The notes beneath the pieces were generated by a model that worked only from the letters and a program-made list of their open reading frames with translations, was not told the DNA's origin and made no database searches. A stretch of 64,000 nt of DNA from Tretioscincus oriximinensis (lineage: Eukaryota > Chordata > Lepidosauria > Squamata > Gymnophthalmidae): NCBI GenBank assembly GCA_022410635.1, contig JAJVDF010000231.1, positions 1,326,589 to 1,390,588 on the forward strand. The letters run 5' to 3'. Positions 11,036-21,985 of this stretch are shown here, one piece after another. The translations under genes and the position numbers were made by a program. Each line of letters begins with the position of its first letter. The stretch's first letter is position 1.

Positions 11036-12400
11036 TCTCATGGGTGTATTCATGTGCACAAATTTGACATGAGATAAAACAATTGAGAACACAGCAGTAC
11101 CTGTGTATCTATAGAGGAACGATCTTAGGTAAAAGAAGTTCAAAAAAGCTTTTTCTGATTGAAATCTCAGACAGGGCTGCAATGGGAGGGGCACAGATTC
11201 CCATACACCAAGTTGAGGCGAGTACCAAAATGACCACTACATCTCTGTTGCACTATTCCAACAGAGGCATTGGAATTAATATTCTCCCTAAGTGACACAG
11301 AACCTATCAGTAATCCTATCCTGGAGGTGGTTTTAGATTGTGTTCACACTCAGTAGAAAAACAAATCTAAGATGTAGTTTATCCTGTCCATCTGGATTCA
11401 ACAAACTAAAAGAAACCTTTTAAAGATTGTGTTTTTGCTCTTGCTCTTTGTTTCCCTCTCATTTAACTGCTTGTAAAAAAGGGGGGACTTGCCATAAAAT
11501 TGTTGGAGAGGAAGAGATCACCCAGGATTATTCTGAGAAGTCTTGGGAAGAACTTAATCAATCAGTGTCTGAAAAATGAGATCCTTCCAAGCCAGCAGAT
11601 TCCCCTGAGAGATATCTGGCTGTGTGGTAAGCCTGTGTTACCCCAATAAAGCAGGTAAGAACTCATCTTATTAAGCCACGGGGTCAATGGCATTACTGTT
11701 GTGCCAGATGAAAACCACCAGATATTTAAAGGGGTCTTGGTTCATCCATAGTATTGACACACCAAAGTGTCTGATGTGGAAAGAAAAAGAAACCAAGTAA
11801 AGAGGTCTCTGGATAGTCTTACATGTGTGATGAAAGGTCTTTGGATATAAGAAAAATGACTTGCCAGAATTTAATACAGACTAAAAGAAAAAAGAAAATA
11901 ACTTAAAATCCAGTGCAAATCTGAAATAGATCCTTGGGTTTTACTTACTAGAAATCTTCATAATCTAAAAGCAGGAATTCTTCATTTAATATATTTTTAT
12001 GCCAACTCTTATCCTCTAAAAGAATCTCAGAGTAGTTTACATGATGTTTAGTAAGACAGATCCTTTGCCTCAGCTTGTATTTTAGGGCAACATCTATATG
12101 CTGTTCCTTGGTCAACCTTGGGTATATCAACTTCCTGTCCCAAAGGTCAACAGAATGACACAGTCAGTGTCAGAATTACACTGTCAGGTTAAACATTCTA
12201 ATGGTACTCTGATGGCCAAACTGGAACCTAGAAAACCTTTTGTCACCACCCTATCCATCAGAAAACATAGTAAATTAGAACCTCTCTANACTGTGTGTGA
12301 AAGCTGCCATCTGAAAACAAGAAGTTGAACCAGCAAGAAATTGAATGTAGCCAGCAAGAAATTGAAGTAGGAAGTCGATGCTGCATGTGTCAGCCAGTCA
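11036..12400. other. No gene or assignable repeat
   Basis: AT-rich sequence with short unassigned open frames. It contains no recognisable LINE or SINE up to the target-site duplication of the L1 insertion that follows. Confidence 0.45.
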
Positions 12401-13420
12401 ATTCTGCAGTCCTGTTTATAGCACAAATATACAAAACTGGATTGCAGAAAGAGTTGTTCCCAACAGAGGATTAGGCAGTGTATGGTACACCAGAGAGTAG
12501 ACCTAGAAGATATTATAGAGAAGAGGAGAGAACATAAGAAAGGAACTACCAGCTTACTTTACACTTTATTGACTACAGTTAAATATGACAATTTAAATTT
12601 ATTAAAAGCTAAATGGATTAATGACATAATTTTTTCTGACTTAGAATGGGAGAACTGGATAAAAGATATAGCTAAGATTAAGTGCAATAAATTCAAAGAA
12701 ATGCAATTTAAAATAGTCACAAGATGGTATAAAACTCCAGTTCAGCTATGTCACACCGGAACTTTCCCCCTCAATGTTGGCACGGTTGTGCCGACNGTGG
12801 CACCTACATACATATGTGGCATGATTGTCCAAAAATAATTCAGTTATGGGAAGGGATAATGATTGAATTGAACACAATATTGAGTACAAACTTGATAAAT
12901 AGTAAACAACTTTCAATTATGTTCAGGGTACCCATTCAAACTGATTTAAATATAGCAGCAATTATTCGTAAAGCAATATGGGCTGGTCAAATCACAATAG
13001 CAAGGGGGTGTAAATGGAATATCCATACTTGGTATGAGTATTTAGCTGAGATATTTTTATTTGATGTTCTTAGAGAAAGGAGAATGAAATCAATGGGTCA
13101 TTACTTAACAACTAGCTGGGAAAGAGACTGGTTACCGGTAATCGTATATGGTGCCGTAAATGAAGTTAATGCTATCATGATCAACGCTATTACCATGGCA
13201 TATAATCAAAACATAGTAAATTAATTTGTTTTCTTTGGAACCTGGGGGGGGGAGATTTTTTTTGTATCTTTTTATGTTCATGTCTTACTATTGTTTTTTT
13301 TTCTTCTTCTTCTTTTTTATGTAGGTAAAAATGTCTCTTATGTCTGTCTATGTTGAGATATTTGGAAAATCAAATAAAAATTTAATAAAAAAATAAAATA
13401 AAAAATTCTGCAGTCTTGTT
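12401..13420 (+). mobile_element. 5'-truncated L1 LINE with target-site duplication
   Basis: The element body (12417-13404) is bounded by a 16-bp duplication, ATTCTGCAGTCCTGTT at 12401-12416 and ATTCTGCAGTCTTGTT at 13405-13420 (15 of 16 identical). It ends in an A-rich tail (13371-13404). Contents: the C-terminal part of L1 ORF2, a short 3' untranslated region and the tail. Target-primed reverse transcription with 5' truncation explains this structure. Confidence 0.92.
12482..13224 (+). pseudogene. L1 ORF2 C-terminal region, frameshifted
   Basis: ORF2 is the endonuclease/reverse transcriptase of L1; this piece is the C-terminal domain after the catalytic core. The first frame (12482-12760) includes the RWYKTPVQL motif. 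After a shift to the next frame around 12750-12775, the cysteine/histidine segment CW..C..GTYIHMWHDCP continues, matching the Cys-rich C-terminus of vertebrate L1 ORF2. It stops at 13224 after QNIVN. An N base sits in the motif at about 12796. With only the C-terminus and a frameshift it cannot act. Confidence 0.88.
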
Positions 13421-13559
13421 GGCTGGTGACTTTGCTTTGTGCCCTGCATGTCCACAATTTACTTTAAAATGCATTTACTTTAAAATCTTTTAAATATACT
13501 ATTAATATGATTTAGAATTTCCCCTAACGCTCCATCATCAAGGAGTAAAACTTCAGGTG

Positions 13560-13934
13560 AATGGTCTGAAAACTATGTCCTATGAGGAATGGTTAAAGAA
13601 TCTAGGGATGTTTAGCCTTGAAATAAGAAAAACTAGATAACTGTCTATAAATATCTAAAGGATTATCTCAGTGCCCAATTCTCACTTCCACAAAAAAAGG
13701 ACCAGCAGCAATATGATGAAACAGTAAAGGAGTAAATACAGAATAGATAGTAAAAAAAAAACCTGACAGTAAGGAGACCAACTAGTGGAATAGGCTGCCA
13801 CAGAGAGGGTGATAAATTCTCCTTGGACATTTTCAAACTTAAACTTTGCAACCTGGGATACTTTAATGAATCTTACATTGAGCAAGGATTGGGCTCAGTG
13901 CCCTAGAAGCCTTTTACAACTCTGTGATTCTGAG
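13560..13934 (+). mobile_element. CR1 LINE, type A, 3' part (degenerate)
   Basis: ACTATGTCCTATGAGGAATG and AATCTAGGGATGTTTAGCCT encode the MSYEE..LGMFSL stretch found near the CR1 ORF2 C-terminus (compare 18856-18905). The middle contains an A-rich interruption. The 3' end CCTTTTACAACTCTGTGATT is a decayed form of the CR1 terminus. Not coding-competent. Confidence 0.75.
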
Positions 13935-14671
13935 TGCATGGGAAAAAGAAAAAATAATACATACAGAGGAGCACATTTTTGAAAAGTCCGGGGAAAGATG
14001 CATTTACCAGAACTCTATCAATGAGAACAGACCTAACTGACCAATAAGGTACATTCTTATATACATACACACTATTCCTCAACCCATATCTAGTTGACCT
14101 TTTCAAAATTAAATCCTGCTATGCAAATGTTTAAGTCACACAAAGAACTGCTGACCTTTATAACTCCTGTCAAAAATTGTTTATTGCACTGCGTTGTTGG
14201 GCATTTCCCTTGGCGGATTCATACCTTGGATTTATTACTTCAGAGTCTCAGCGAACTTCCTGGAAGGCAGAGGAAAACACCATTTATTTCTTTTTAAATA
14301 GTCTTCCACAATTAAATATGTAACTATTGTTTTTCATTCATGGATTTAGGGGGGGGGGGGGAGGGAGAGAAAAGCAGTAGCATTTCCACTGTCTTTGCTT
14401 TATGAGAAATGTCAACTTGACCCAATGAAACTTTTCCTAGAAGTTTTAAAAACGATTTCTTCTGAATAGTTGGAAACTAAGTCCCAGCTNAACTTTCAGG
14501 GATGATATAGCATTTATACATTTCATTGAATGTCTTGTATATTCTGTTGTAGTCAACGTCAACAAATGTGGCCACCTTGAACGCCACAAATTTTAAGCCA
14601 AAATTTAATTTCCTGTCTAATTAACATCTTCTAGCAATGCAGTTTAATACAAGGAGGAGAGATGGAAGAGA
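13935..14671. other. No gene; G-homopolymer inside
   Basis: Unassigned AT-rich sequence. A pure run of about 13 G lies at 14349-14361, followed by purine-rich bases. Confidence 0.45.
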
Positions 14672-14949
14672 AAAGGAGGAGAAAAATTTAAAAGGAGAAG
14701 GAAAAGGTGGAGGAAGAGAAAGAGAAGAGCTGGTTTTTATACCCTGCTTTTCTCAACCCAAAGGGAACCAAAATGGTTTTTGTTCTTCTTTTCACAACAG
14801 ACACCTTATGAAGTAAGTAGTGCTGAGAGAGTTCTGACAAACTATGATTAGCACAAAATAACCCAGCTGCCTTCACAAAAGCATTTAGAATCAAACCAGA
14901 AGACTTCCAGATAAGAGTCTGACATTCTAAACAATACACCAGACTGGCA
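14672..14949 (-). mobile_element. tRNA-derived SINE, family A (Bov-B-like tail)
   Basis: On the minus strand: head with CCAGTCTGGTGTATTG, degraded box B, body with AACTCTCTCAGCACTAC and AAGGTGTCTGTTGTG, then TCCCTTTGGGTTGAGAAAAG and GGGTATAAAAACCAG, ending in a (TTC)-type tail that appears on the plus strand as GGAGGAAGAGAAAGAG (14709-14724). Same body as the copy at 41566-41862 but a different tail. Confidence 0.78.
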
Positions 14950-16267
14950 ACATCACCTGGATGTTTACATATCTGTCTTGTCTTTCCTATGGTGTAGTAA
15001 AGGAAAGCAATTGGTACTTTTATCCCAGGAAACAACTACAACAAATTTTGACCATCAACATTTGTTGTCTTCACCAATACAACCTCCACATTGTACAGAC
15101 AAATCACTCATAGAGTTTTGGGTCTTCCAAAAAGCCATAGAATATTTATCTGACTACTTCAGTTTGGTTACTATGTCTTTTAGTTGAGGAATACAGTGGC
15201 AAATAGATAATGTTGATAGTTGAAATGCATCTGGCCAACTCCTTTTCGCAAATAGACTTTTATACCTATTTTATTTGGATGGGACATTTGAGATCAATCT
15301 GCTTTGACACATATCTCTATGGACTCTTATTACAAGTAAACTCAGGTGGCATTGATTTGGAACTTACATTTTATATTGTTCTATAGCAGAATTAGCTGGT
15401 CACATTACAGAAATGCAATGGGCTCCAGCCCTTCCACCTCCTTGCTCTATCCATACCTCCACCCACTTTCTCCCTCCCTTGCCTCCTTCCCGTCCTCCTT
15501 TCACTTGCTGCTTCTTTGTTTCATTCCTTCTTCTTTTCCTTCTTTTCTCTCCCAGAACTGGTCCCAGTACTGAACCCTGGGGTTTTCCATTTCTCACATC
15601 TTTTCACCCAGATAATTGTACATATATNACGTCCCTCTGTTTTCTGCCTTTTAGCCAGTTTCCAACCCAGAACTCTGGTCTCTGGGAGCTGCCAAAGTTC
15701 TGAGCCTTGTCATTGGTTGTTATACCTCAGAATGTGGAATTCTCCCACAAGCTTTTTATTTCTTGTGATAATTAAATAATTTGTTTATGTATGTTTAGAT
15801 TGATTTTTCTTAGTAACAAAAGTATGCTGTGTTCTAGCTATTGGAATTTTGATTTTTTTTTTCCCCCAAGGGATTTGCTGTAGTTTGAATTTCCTTCTTC
15901 AGGATCTTGTGGTGTTCGCTTTTGGCCCAGGCACAGGATTGGAAAGAATTCAAATTGCACTGTCTCATCCTCCATTGTCTCTGAACGATGCCTGTAAAGT
16001 CTTAATTTTAGTTTTTACAGCACCAGGAGTGGGGGGAAATCCTCTCCATTTCTTTTCATTGCACCACAGCAATGCTACAATATGGGAGTGGGTTGCTCCC
16101 AGTACTTTCAAACCAAAAGCTAAGGCTTTGATTCATGTATCACCAGATATGTGGGGCTTGAAAAGGAGTGCTAGATGCTTGCAGTGGTGGGAATTGTACA
16201 AGAATCTTGTATATATTGATAGAATGCCCACTCTCGTACAAAGTGGAGCAATGTGCAGGAAATATGC

Positions 16268-16440
16268 CACAGGTGGAAGTGACATAAGTGTGATGTCACT
16301 TCAGTGCCCTGTTTCCAGAAAGGGTACCCTGAGGGGCAGAAATGACATCACAAATGTTACTTCCGGTCTCTGCTTTTGGGAATGGCACCCTGAGTGACAT
16401 CGCTTCCAGTCCCGCCCCAAAAGTGACATCACAAAAGTGT
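16268..16440. repeat. TGACATCA/TGATGTCA-rich repeat
   Basis: Within 170 bp there are five GTGACAT/GATGTCAC-type sites, usually next to CTTCC/GGAAG: GGAAGTGACATAAG, TGATGTCACTTC, AAATGACATCAC, GTGACATCGCTTCC and AAGTGACATCAC. Similar clusters are at 17376-17470 and 50565-50700, so this is probably a dispersed repeat rather than a local promoter. Confidence 0.55.
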
Positions 16441-17375
16441 GCACCGAAAACACTTAAATGCCCAAGATTTTTAGGCATCCCTTGCAAGGCTTTTTGCCGG
16501 ATAACTCCCAGAACAAATCAGGATCCGTGTGCTGGATGGATAGCTAGAATTTATGGTTATCCTGGGTGCTTTGACCCTTTGCGATATGTTTTGTTTCTTT
16601 CTTTCATCCTAGAACTCAGTAAGAAGCAGCACACTCAGAAGCAGATAAAAATACAAATCATTTTTGATGCCTGCAACTACCAGCCAACAGTGCAAAATAA
16701 TTATCCAATGTTCAATCCCAATTAACCTTTTCCTATATTCATCACCAGTGCTTACTTACTGCTTGCTGAGATGGTTCCTAGAATCATCTCTGGAAGATTA
16801 ATGATCAGAAACAAACATCTGTACTAAAAAATCCAAATTCATTCCCCACAAATATGCAGATTAAAAAGCACTGGACTTTGGAAGGAGGGTATGTTTCCAA
16901 GAGTTCAGTTTCCAAACAAAATGAAATTTTGGCAGACAGTTGAGATGAGAGTTTAATATGACCACTAAAATATGCAGCGATGTTTGTCATGGAGAAAAAA
17001 ATGAAAGTTATGTAGTCCACTTCCTAGACTTTTTCTTGTTAATAACCTTCAACAGATGGTCTATTTGCATTGAAACATTTGCCTACAATTCTAACAGCTG
17101 TTTAAATCCAGAATATATTTTAAATCCAGAGTAACTCAGTTGCTCATTCACCTAACCTTTCTGTGTTGCCATAGTGATGAACTGATGTGTACACGGGTGC
17201 ACATTCTCCCAATTGGTTGCTCTTCTCCCTCCCCTTGTAGTTTGAGCTTCAGTATGCATGTTTCGCCAAATTCTACGCATTCCCTGCCTCTTCTTGCATG
17301 CACCAGTGTTGGGAATTTTCAAGCAGGAAATCTCATCCCTGGAACTTGAAAATCTCTCGAATTGAGATTTTGTAT

Positions 17376-17475
17376 GGGATTTTATGATGTCACTTCCAGG
17401 GTGGGACCAGAAGTGATGTCAATGCAGATGCCATTTCTGGAAGCAGAAACCAGAAGTAACATCATTTGTGATTCC
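17376..17475. repeat. TGATGTCA-rich repeat, second cluster
   Basis: Contains ATGATGTCACTTCC, AGAAGTGATGTCAATG and AGAAGTAACATCATTT within 90 bp, plus GCCATTTCTGGAAGCAGAAA, closely parallel to 16330-16440. Likely part of the same dispersed element. Confidence 0.5.
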
Positions 17476-18729
17476 ATTTATGGCCCTGGCTCTGGTAGCT
17501 GGAAAAAACCTGGTAAAAATTCTAGTACAAGGGACAAGAATTTCTCATACTCGTGCCTCATTCAGGTGGGATTTTCTTTTAAGATATATGAGATTCACGT
17601 ACGATTCCAAATACTGACATGAACACAGAAAGGAAAGCCTGCTATGAGAGAAGCTTGTAAGTACTCTCAGGAAAATCCAGAGCAATGGAGCTTCTAAAAA
17701 AAGGATTACTGAAACTCTGTGAGCATGTGAGGCAGAATCTTCCTGATGTAGCTATCATTGCGGTAGCAAAACCTCATCTGGAGGGAGCCTCTGTTTCACC
17801 GAGTATAAGTCACATTTTTTAAACTTGAGATATATTTATTTGCAAATCTTGCATTTAGTTTCTGTTTCCAACAAAGCACAATCTGTCTTATTTGCAATTT
17901 CTAAATAAATTAATAAGGAAATAGGCATTTGTGACAGTATCCCCTGAATGATCCTGTTCATCATCTCTTTCCCTCTCTTGTTTTTATAAATCTTTTATAA
18001 ATCAAAAAGGGGGGGAAAGAAATTAGTGGATGAGGAAGAGTAATTCATTGCATGGAGACGAAAGTGCTGACAGGTTTGAATGAATCTCTTTCTTTCTCCT
18101 GGATTTGCGTTTGCTCCAACTGCGCATAAAGATTAGTCACTAGTAGGAATCCCAAGGCGGCAATGACTTCCAAGGAACTCCTGGAAATGATTAGGAAAAA
18201 AATGACAGAAAGAAAAAGAAAGCTGGGTGGGAAGGAAGGGGGAAGGGAAGTCTTTTGGCCATTTACATGGGGAACAGATTTGCTGAGGAAAAGGATTACG
18301 TCCTCTGGCTTCAGCTTTTAATAAGTGTCTAATTTCTCACCCAACAATAGCCCCCTGTTCATATGCTCTGAAAATACAGTCAAGGGCTGTTTGCATCTCA
18401 AGGGAATGCATTTCAAATGCTTTTTCCATCAGATGTTGCTCGAAGATAATAGGAACATTTAGCATGTATTTAGCATGTATCTCATATATTATCTCTGCAG
18501 TAAGTGTAATATCTGTGTAAAAATCCATGAGTATAAATTCTGCCTGTATTTCAGTATATTCAGACATATGATTAGGGATGCCTTGAAGAGCAAAGCTGGA
18601 AACCTTGGACCAAACCTATCAGTTCACTGTCAGAGTACAGCTTTAAGATCTACACTCAAAGCAGTAGAGCAAACGGGATGAAACTACAAGGGAGGAGAAT
18701 CTTGATCATGTGAAGTAATTATTTCTCTC

Positions 18730-19530
18730 TACAGTACTTTGGTATGACCACACTTGGAATACTGTGTTCACTTTGGGAGGGGGGGGGAATTTAAGAAGGA
18801 CATTGATAAACTAGAGCAAGTTCAAAAGAGAGTTACAAAGATGGTGTGTGGTCTGGAAACCATGTCCTATGAGGAACGGTTAAAGGATCTAGGGATATTT
18901 AGTCTACAAAAGAGAAAACTGAGAGGAGACCTGATAACTGTCTACAAATATTGAAGGGCTGTAACAGAGCAGAGGGATCAGGATTGTTCTCGTTGGCACA
19001 TGGAAGGACTAGAAACAATGGGATGAGACTGCAAGGGAGTAGATTTAGATTAGATATCAGAAAAAACTTTCTAACAGTCAGGGTGATAAACCAGTGGAAC
19101 AGTTTGCCACAGGAGGTGGTGAGTTGTTTTTTTAAAAAATAATTTTTTATTGATATATGTAAGTATGACAATACATTGGTAATACACATATATATGTTGA
19201 ACCCAACATGACACACAATAATACGTCATACAATAAAAAAGGGGGAAAAAACCACCACCCCACCATAACGTGCTCCCCTCCCCTCCCCCCCCCCCTGGCT
19301 CAAGGATATCTTAAAATACTAAGTAAGTCTTTTCAAGTCCAGAATCCAATATATTGTAAATGCCGTGGGTGAATACATCTTATGAAATATCACAGGAGGT
19401 GGTGAGTTCACCTTCACTGGAAGTCTTCAAACAGAGACTGGATGGTTTTATGAATCCTGCATTGAGCAGGGGGTTGGACCCAATGACCCTGGAGGTCCCT
19501 TCCAACTCTATAATTCTATGATTCTATGAT
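18730..19530 (+). mobile_element. CR1 LINE, type A, 3' end (split by an insert)
   Basis: The ORF2 C-terminus is readable: an open frame from 18754 gives MEYCVHF..., then [36 protein letters not shown] and DLITVYKY, standard CR1 motifs; the next frame continues with RTRNNGMRLQGSRFRLDIRK and NQWNSLPQEVV. The 3' end carries GGTCCCTTCCAACTCTATAA and two ATTCTATG octamers, the hallmark of amniote CR1. A frame break near 18950 and a 265-bp insertion at 19126-19390 inactivate it. Confidence 0.92.
19108..19408 (-). mobile_element. L1-like retroposon inserted into CR1, 18-bp TSD
   Basis: CACAGGAGGTGGTGAGTT occurs at 19108-19125 and again at 19391-19408 (18 of 18 identical) and encloses 265 bp. The insert reads on the minus strand, ending ...ATCAATAAAAAATTA plus a short A-rich tail, so it is a 5'-truncated poly(A) retroposon. 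The perfect TSD makes it the younger of the two elements. No coding part. L1 assignment is inferred from tail and TSD length. Confidence 0.9.
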
Positions 19531-19734
19531 TAGATACCATGAAAAACTTCAGACAGTGTGATCGACCAGAGAAATAGACTGCCATGGATGTAGTGAGTTC
19601 TCCTTCAGTGGAGGTCTTCAAACAAAGGCTGATAGCCATCTGTCTGGGATGGTTTAGTGAATTCTGCATAGAGCAGGTGGCTGGAGTGATGACTTTCGAG
19701 GTCCCTTCCAACTCTATGATTTTATGATTCTATA
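19531..19734 (+). mobile_element. Second CR1 type A 3' end, in tandem
   Basis: Starts immediately after the octamers of the preceding copy and repeats the CR1 end: AGACTGCCATGGATGTAGTG, GTGGAGGTCTTCAAACAAAG and GGTCCCTTCCAACTCTATGA with ATTTTATGATTCTATA. Either a second insertion into the octamer tail of the first or a local duplication; it is more diverged at the 5' edge. Confidence 0.85.
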
Positions 19735-20879
19735 TAAAATGTCACTTTGGTTGTGTGCGCAAACATGCTTTTAAGACATCTTCAGTCCTGAAGAACTGAC
19801 CACAAAATCAGAGAAAACATTTTTCTGGAGTTTCACTCCAGATAGCTTTAAAGCATATATGTCAACATGCCCCTTACCTCATCTCAGGAATTCTGTTCAG
19901 CTGACCTTTCTTTCAAACATGAAAAAGGTAATTCAGAAACTTTGAGTTGGACCTAAGATGGGAAGTTGCAAAGCGTCTCAGTGAATCCTACTTTGCTACA
20001 GCTGTTATCCAATCAACTTTCTGGAAAATCAGGCTGACAGTGGCAACAGTCAATAAAAGGAAAGCCAGGAGGAACATTTTTTAGGGCCCTAGAAAATGAA
20101 ACCTGCAAGCAAGTAACATTAGGATAGAAAGACAAAAAGAAAAAAAACTATTTTTCCCAAACTGTCTGATGAATAGAAAATGAACACTATAATGTTTTTT
20201 GTCTTAATATTTCCTCATATGGGACTAAGTGAGACCAGTGTTGCCGAACTGTTGAATCCTACAAGTAGCTGGATTCAATTTTGAATGGTTGAAAAGAAAA
20301 TTACTATTTCTTCCATTGAACAAACCTTTCTTAAGAGCAAATGTTCAGATTGAATGCAAGACAATTTCAATTGGATTGAATTCTTGGACATCTAAACTAC
20401 TAAATGTTCAGTTTGATATAAACATCTATGTTATGTATGTGGACTATTCAATCGAATTTCCACACATGAACTTTTCACAGTTCCACTCAGAGCAAGCCTT
20501 ACTGGAAGGAACAAGGCCCGCTCTTGAGCTTTCACTTCTGCTGCATAGTTCATCTTTTGCTGGTGCTTTTATTCAGAGGCTTCCTAATTCCAGCCCCCAC
20601 CCGCTGTTTTCCTGCTGTTAGCAAGTTTGCTGTCAAAATCTTCCAAAGCAAACAAGCTTGTGTCTAGGTAGCCAAGGGGGAAACCAGCAGGGGAAGTACA
20701 GATTAGGAAGTGGCTGAGTAAAAAAACAAAGGGGAAGCCACTGGGGTGGAAGTGTCAGCTCAAGAGTAAAACTCATACTTTCCAGTTGTATAAGAGATAA
20801 ACTTTACCAGGAAGATTGTGTGAAGTTATGGTCACACACATATCGTCAACAAAGGACATTGCCAGGTTAGAAATACTGC
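19735..20879. other. No gene or assignable repeat
   Basis: AT-rich unassigned sequence. The frame at 20289-20621 (110 aa) has no recognisable motif. Confidence 0.45.
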
Positions 20880-21207
20880 ACNGTGGGGCAGAAGTTAAGA
20901 GCAATGGCCTTTGAACAAAGAGGTTGGTGTTCGAGGTCTCATGTGTGAAGATAGTGGTCAGTGCCCTTTACTGGCCTTAGCTCCAGCCAACCTAGCTGTT
21001 TGAAGCAAGAGACTACAAGTAGATTAATAGATACCACCAAGTTATGGTGGGGAAGATAGAACTTAAGCCTTCGGGCAAAAAATAGNTTGTAAATCACTCT
21101 GAGTCCCTTCAGGTGAAAAGGATGGGGTATAAAAACCCAATACTACTATTACCACTACCGCTATCGCTTCTGCTTTTACTGCTTCTTCCTCCTCTTCCTC
21201 CTCCTCC
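20880..21207 (+). mobile_element. tRNA-derived SINE, family B
   Basis: Head GTGGGGCAGAAGTTAAGAGC with a box-B-like GTGTTCGAGGTCTC (20928-20941); body TCCAGCCAACCTAGCTGTTT and CCACCAAGTTATGGTGGGGA; 3' end CTGAGTCCCTTCAGG, GGGGTATAAAAACCC, then a long TAC/TTC/CCT pyrimidine tail. Same 3' module as family A copies with Bov-B-like tails but a different head and body. Confidence 0.8.
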
Positions 21208-21775
21208 AATGAGAGGCCAGGTGACAAAAGTGCAGAAAATTACAAAAATATCTCTGGGCCTTTCTGCACTTTCTATCAGAACAGTATTATGTGGTTCTCC
21301 TCCGGGCTTATCTTCCTCACTGTTTGTACAGAACAGGAGAAGTCACACCTTTGTTGGAACATTGCATTCATATTGGATACAGTAAAGCCTTCTTTAGACC
21401 AAAATGGCTGCCTAGATGGGGATGCTGGTAGATTTGTTTTTACAGATCTACCAGTGCTCCAGAATAGCAAGAGTAGTGTTCCTATACAAAATCTGGGACA
21501 GAACTTTGGAAATTTAACAGCTGTAAAAAAAGTTTTCCCTCCACCCCTACCAGGTGCAGCAGTCATTAAAAGTCTTCTCTTCTATAGCCATTAAAGGTTC
21601 AAAGCTCCAGCTCAGATTTTGCTAGCAGAATATTCCATGCCCCTGTAGCCAATTTAGCAGGAGGAATTATTTCATTAGCACACCAAATTCGCTGCTGAAA
21701 GAGATCATCCCAAACTAATGAGGCCAGCGATTCCAGTTCCTGGCCATTGGAACATTTGTATCAGGCTCTGATACA
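21208..21775. other. No gene; small inverted repeat
   Basis: Unassigned. TGGTAGAT at about 21426 and ATCTACCA at about 21445 form a short hairpin. The overlapping 90-101-aa frames show no family resemblance. Confidence 0.4.
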
Positions 21776-21985
21776 TTTCTAAAATGGACCAAAATGTCAT
21801 GACCCAGTTCTTATTGTTTATAGGTTTCCCATGCTAATTCAGCAGATTTTGCCACTTTACTTAGGACTTACTCATCAGACTCCGAAAAACCCTCCGGATC
21901 GTTTCTAAAGTAGGCCAAAATGTCACNACCCAGTTCTTATGATTTCTCGTGTGAGTTTAGCAGATTTTGCCACTTAGGACTAACA
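21776..21985 (+). repeat. Imperfect tandem duplication, ~126-bp period
   Basis: TTTCTAAAATGGACCAAAAT followed by GTCATGACCCAGTTCTTAT (from 21776) returns as TTTCTAAAGTAGGCCAAAAT and GTCACNACCCAGTTCTTAT (from 21902); both units end with CAGATTTTGCCACTT near AGGACT. The units differ by substitutions and a small gap, so the duplication is old. Confidence 0.8.

Larger units (their letters stand above)
14950..18729. other. No gene; pyrimidine tract and unassigned sequence
   Basis: Nearly 3.8 kb with no recognisable gene. A strongly pyrimidine-rich stretch lies at about 15425-15555. The longest open frame (15849-16397, 182 aa) shows no domain and ends inside the repeated TGACATCA region, so I do not call it a gene. 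17860-18330 is unassigned and not obviously repetitive. Confidence 0.45.

Noticed and set aside
14978..15187. 69-aa plus-strand frame adjoining the SINE at 14672-14949
   Set aside because: Starts beside SINE sequence, no motif and no splice signals.
15849..16397. 182-aa open frame on the plus strand
   Set aside because: No domain, no homology I recognise, no start context, and its end lies in a dispersed TGACATCA repeat.
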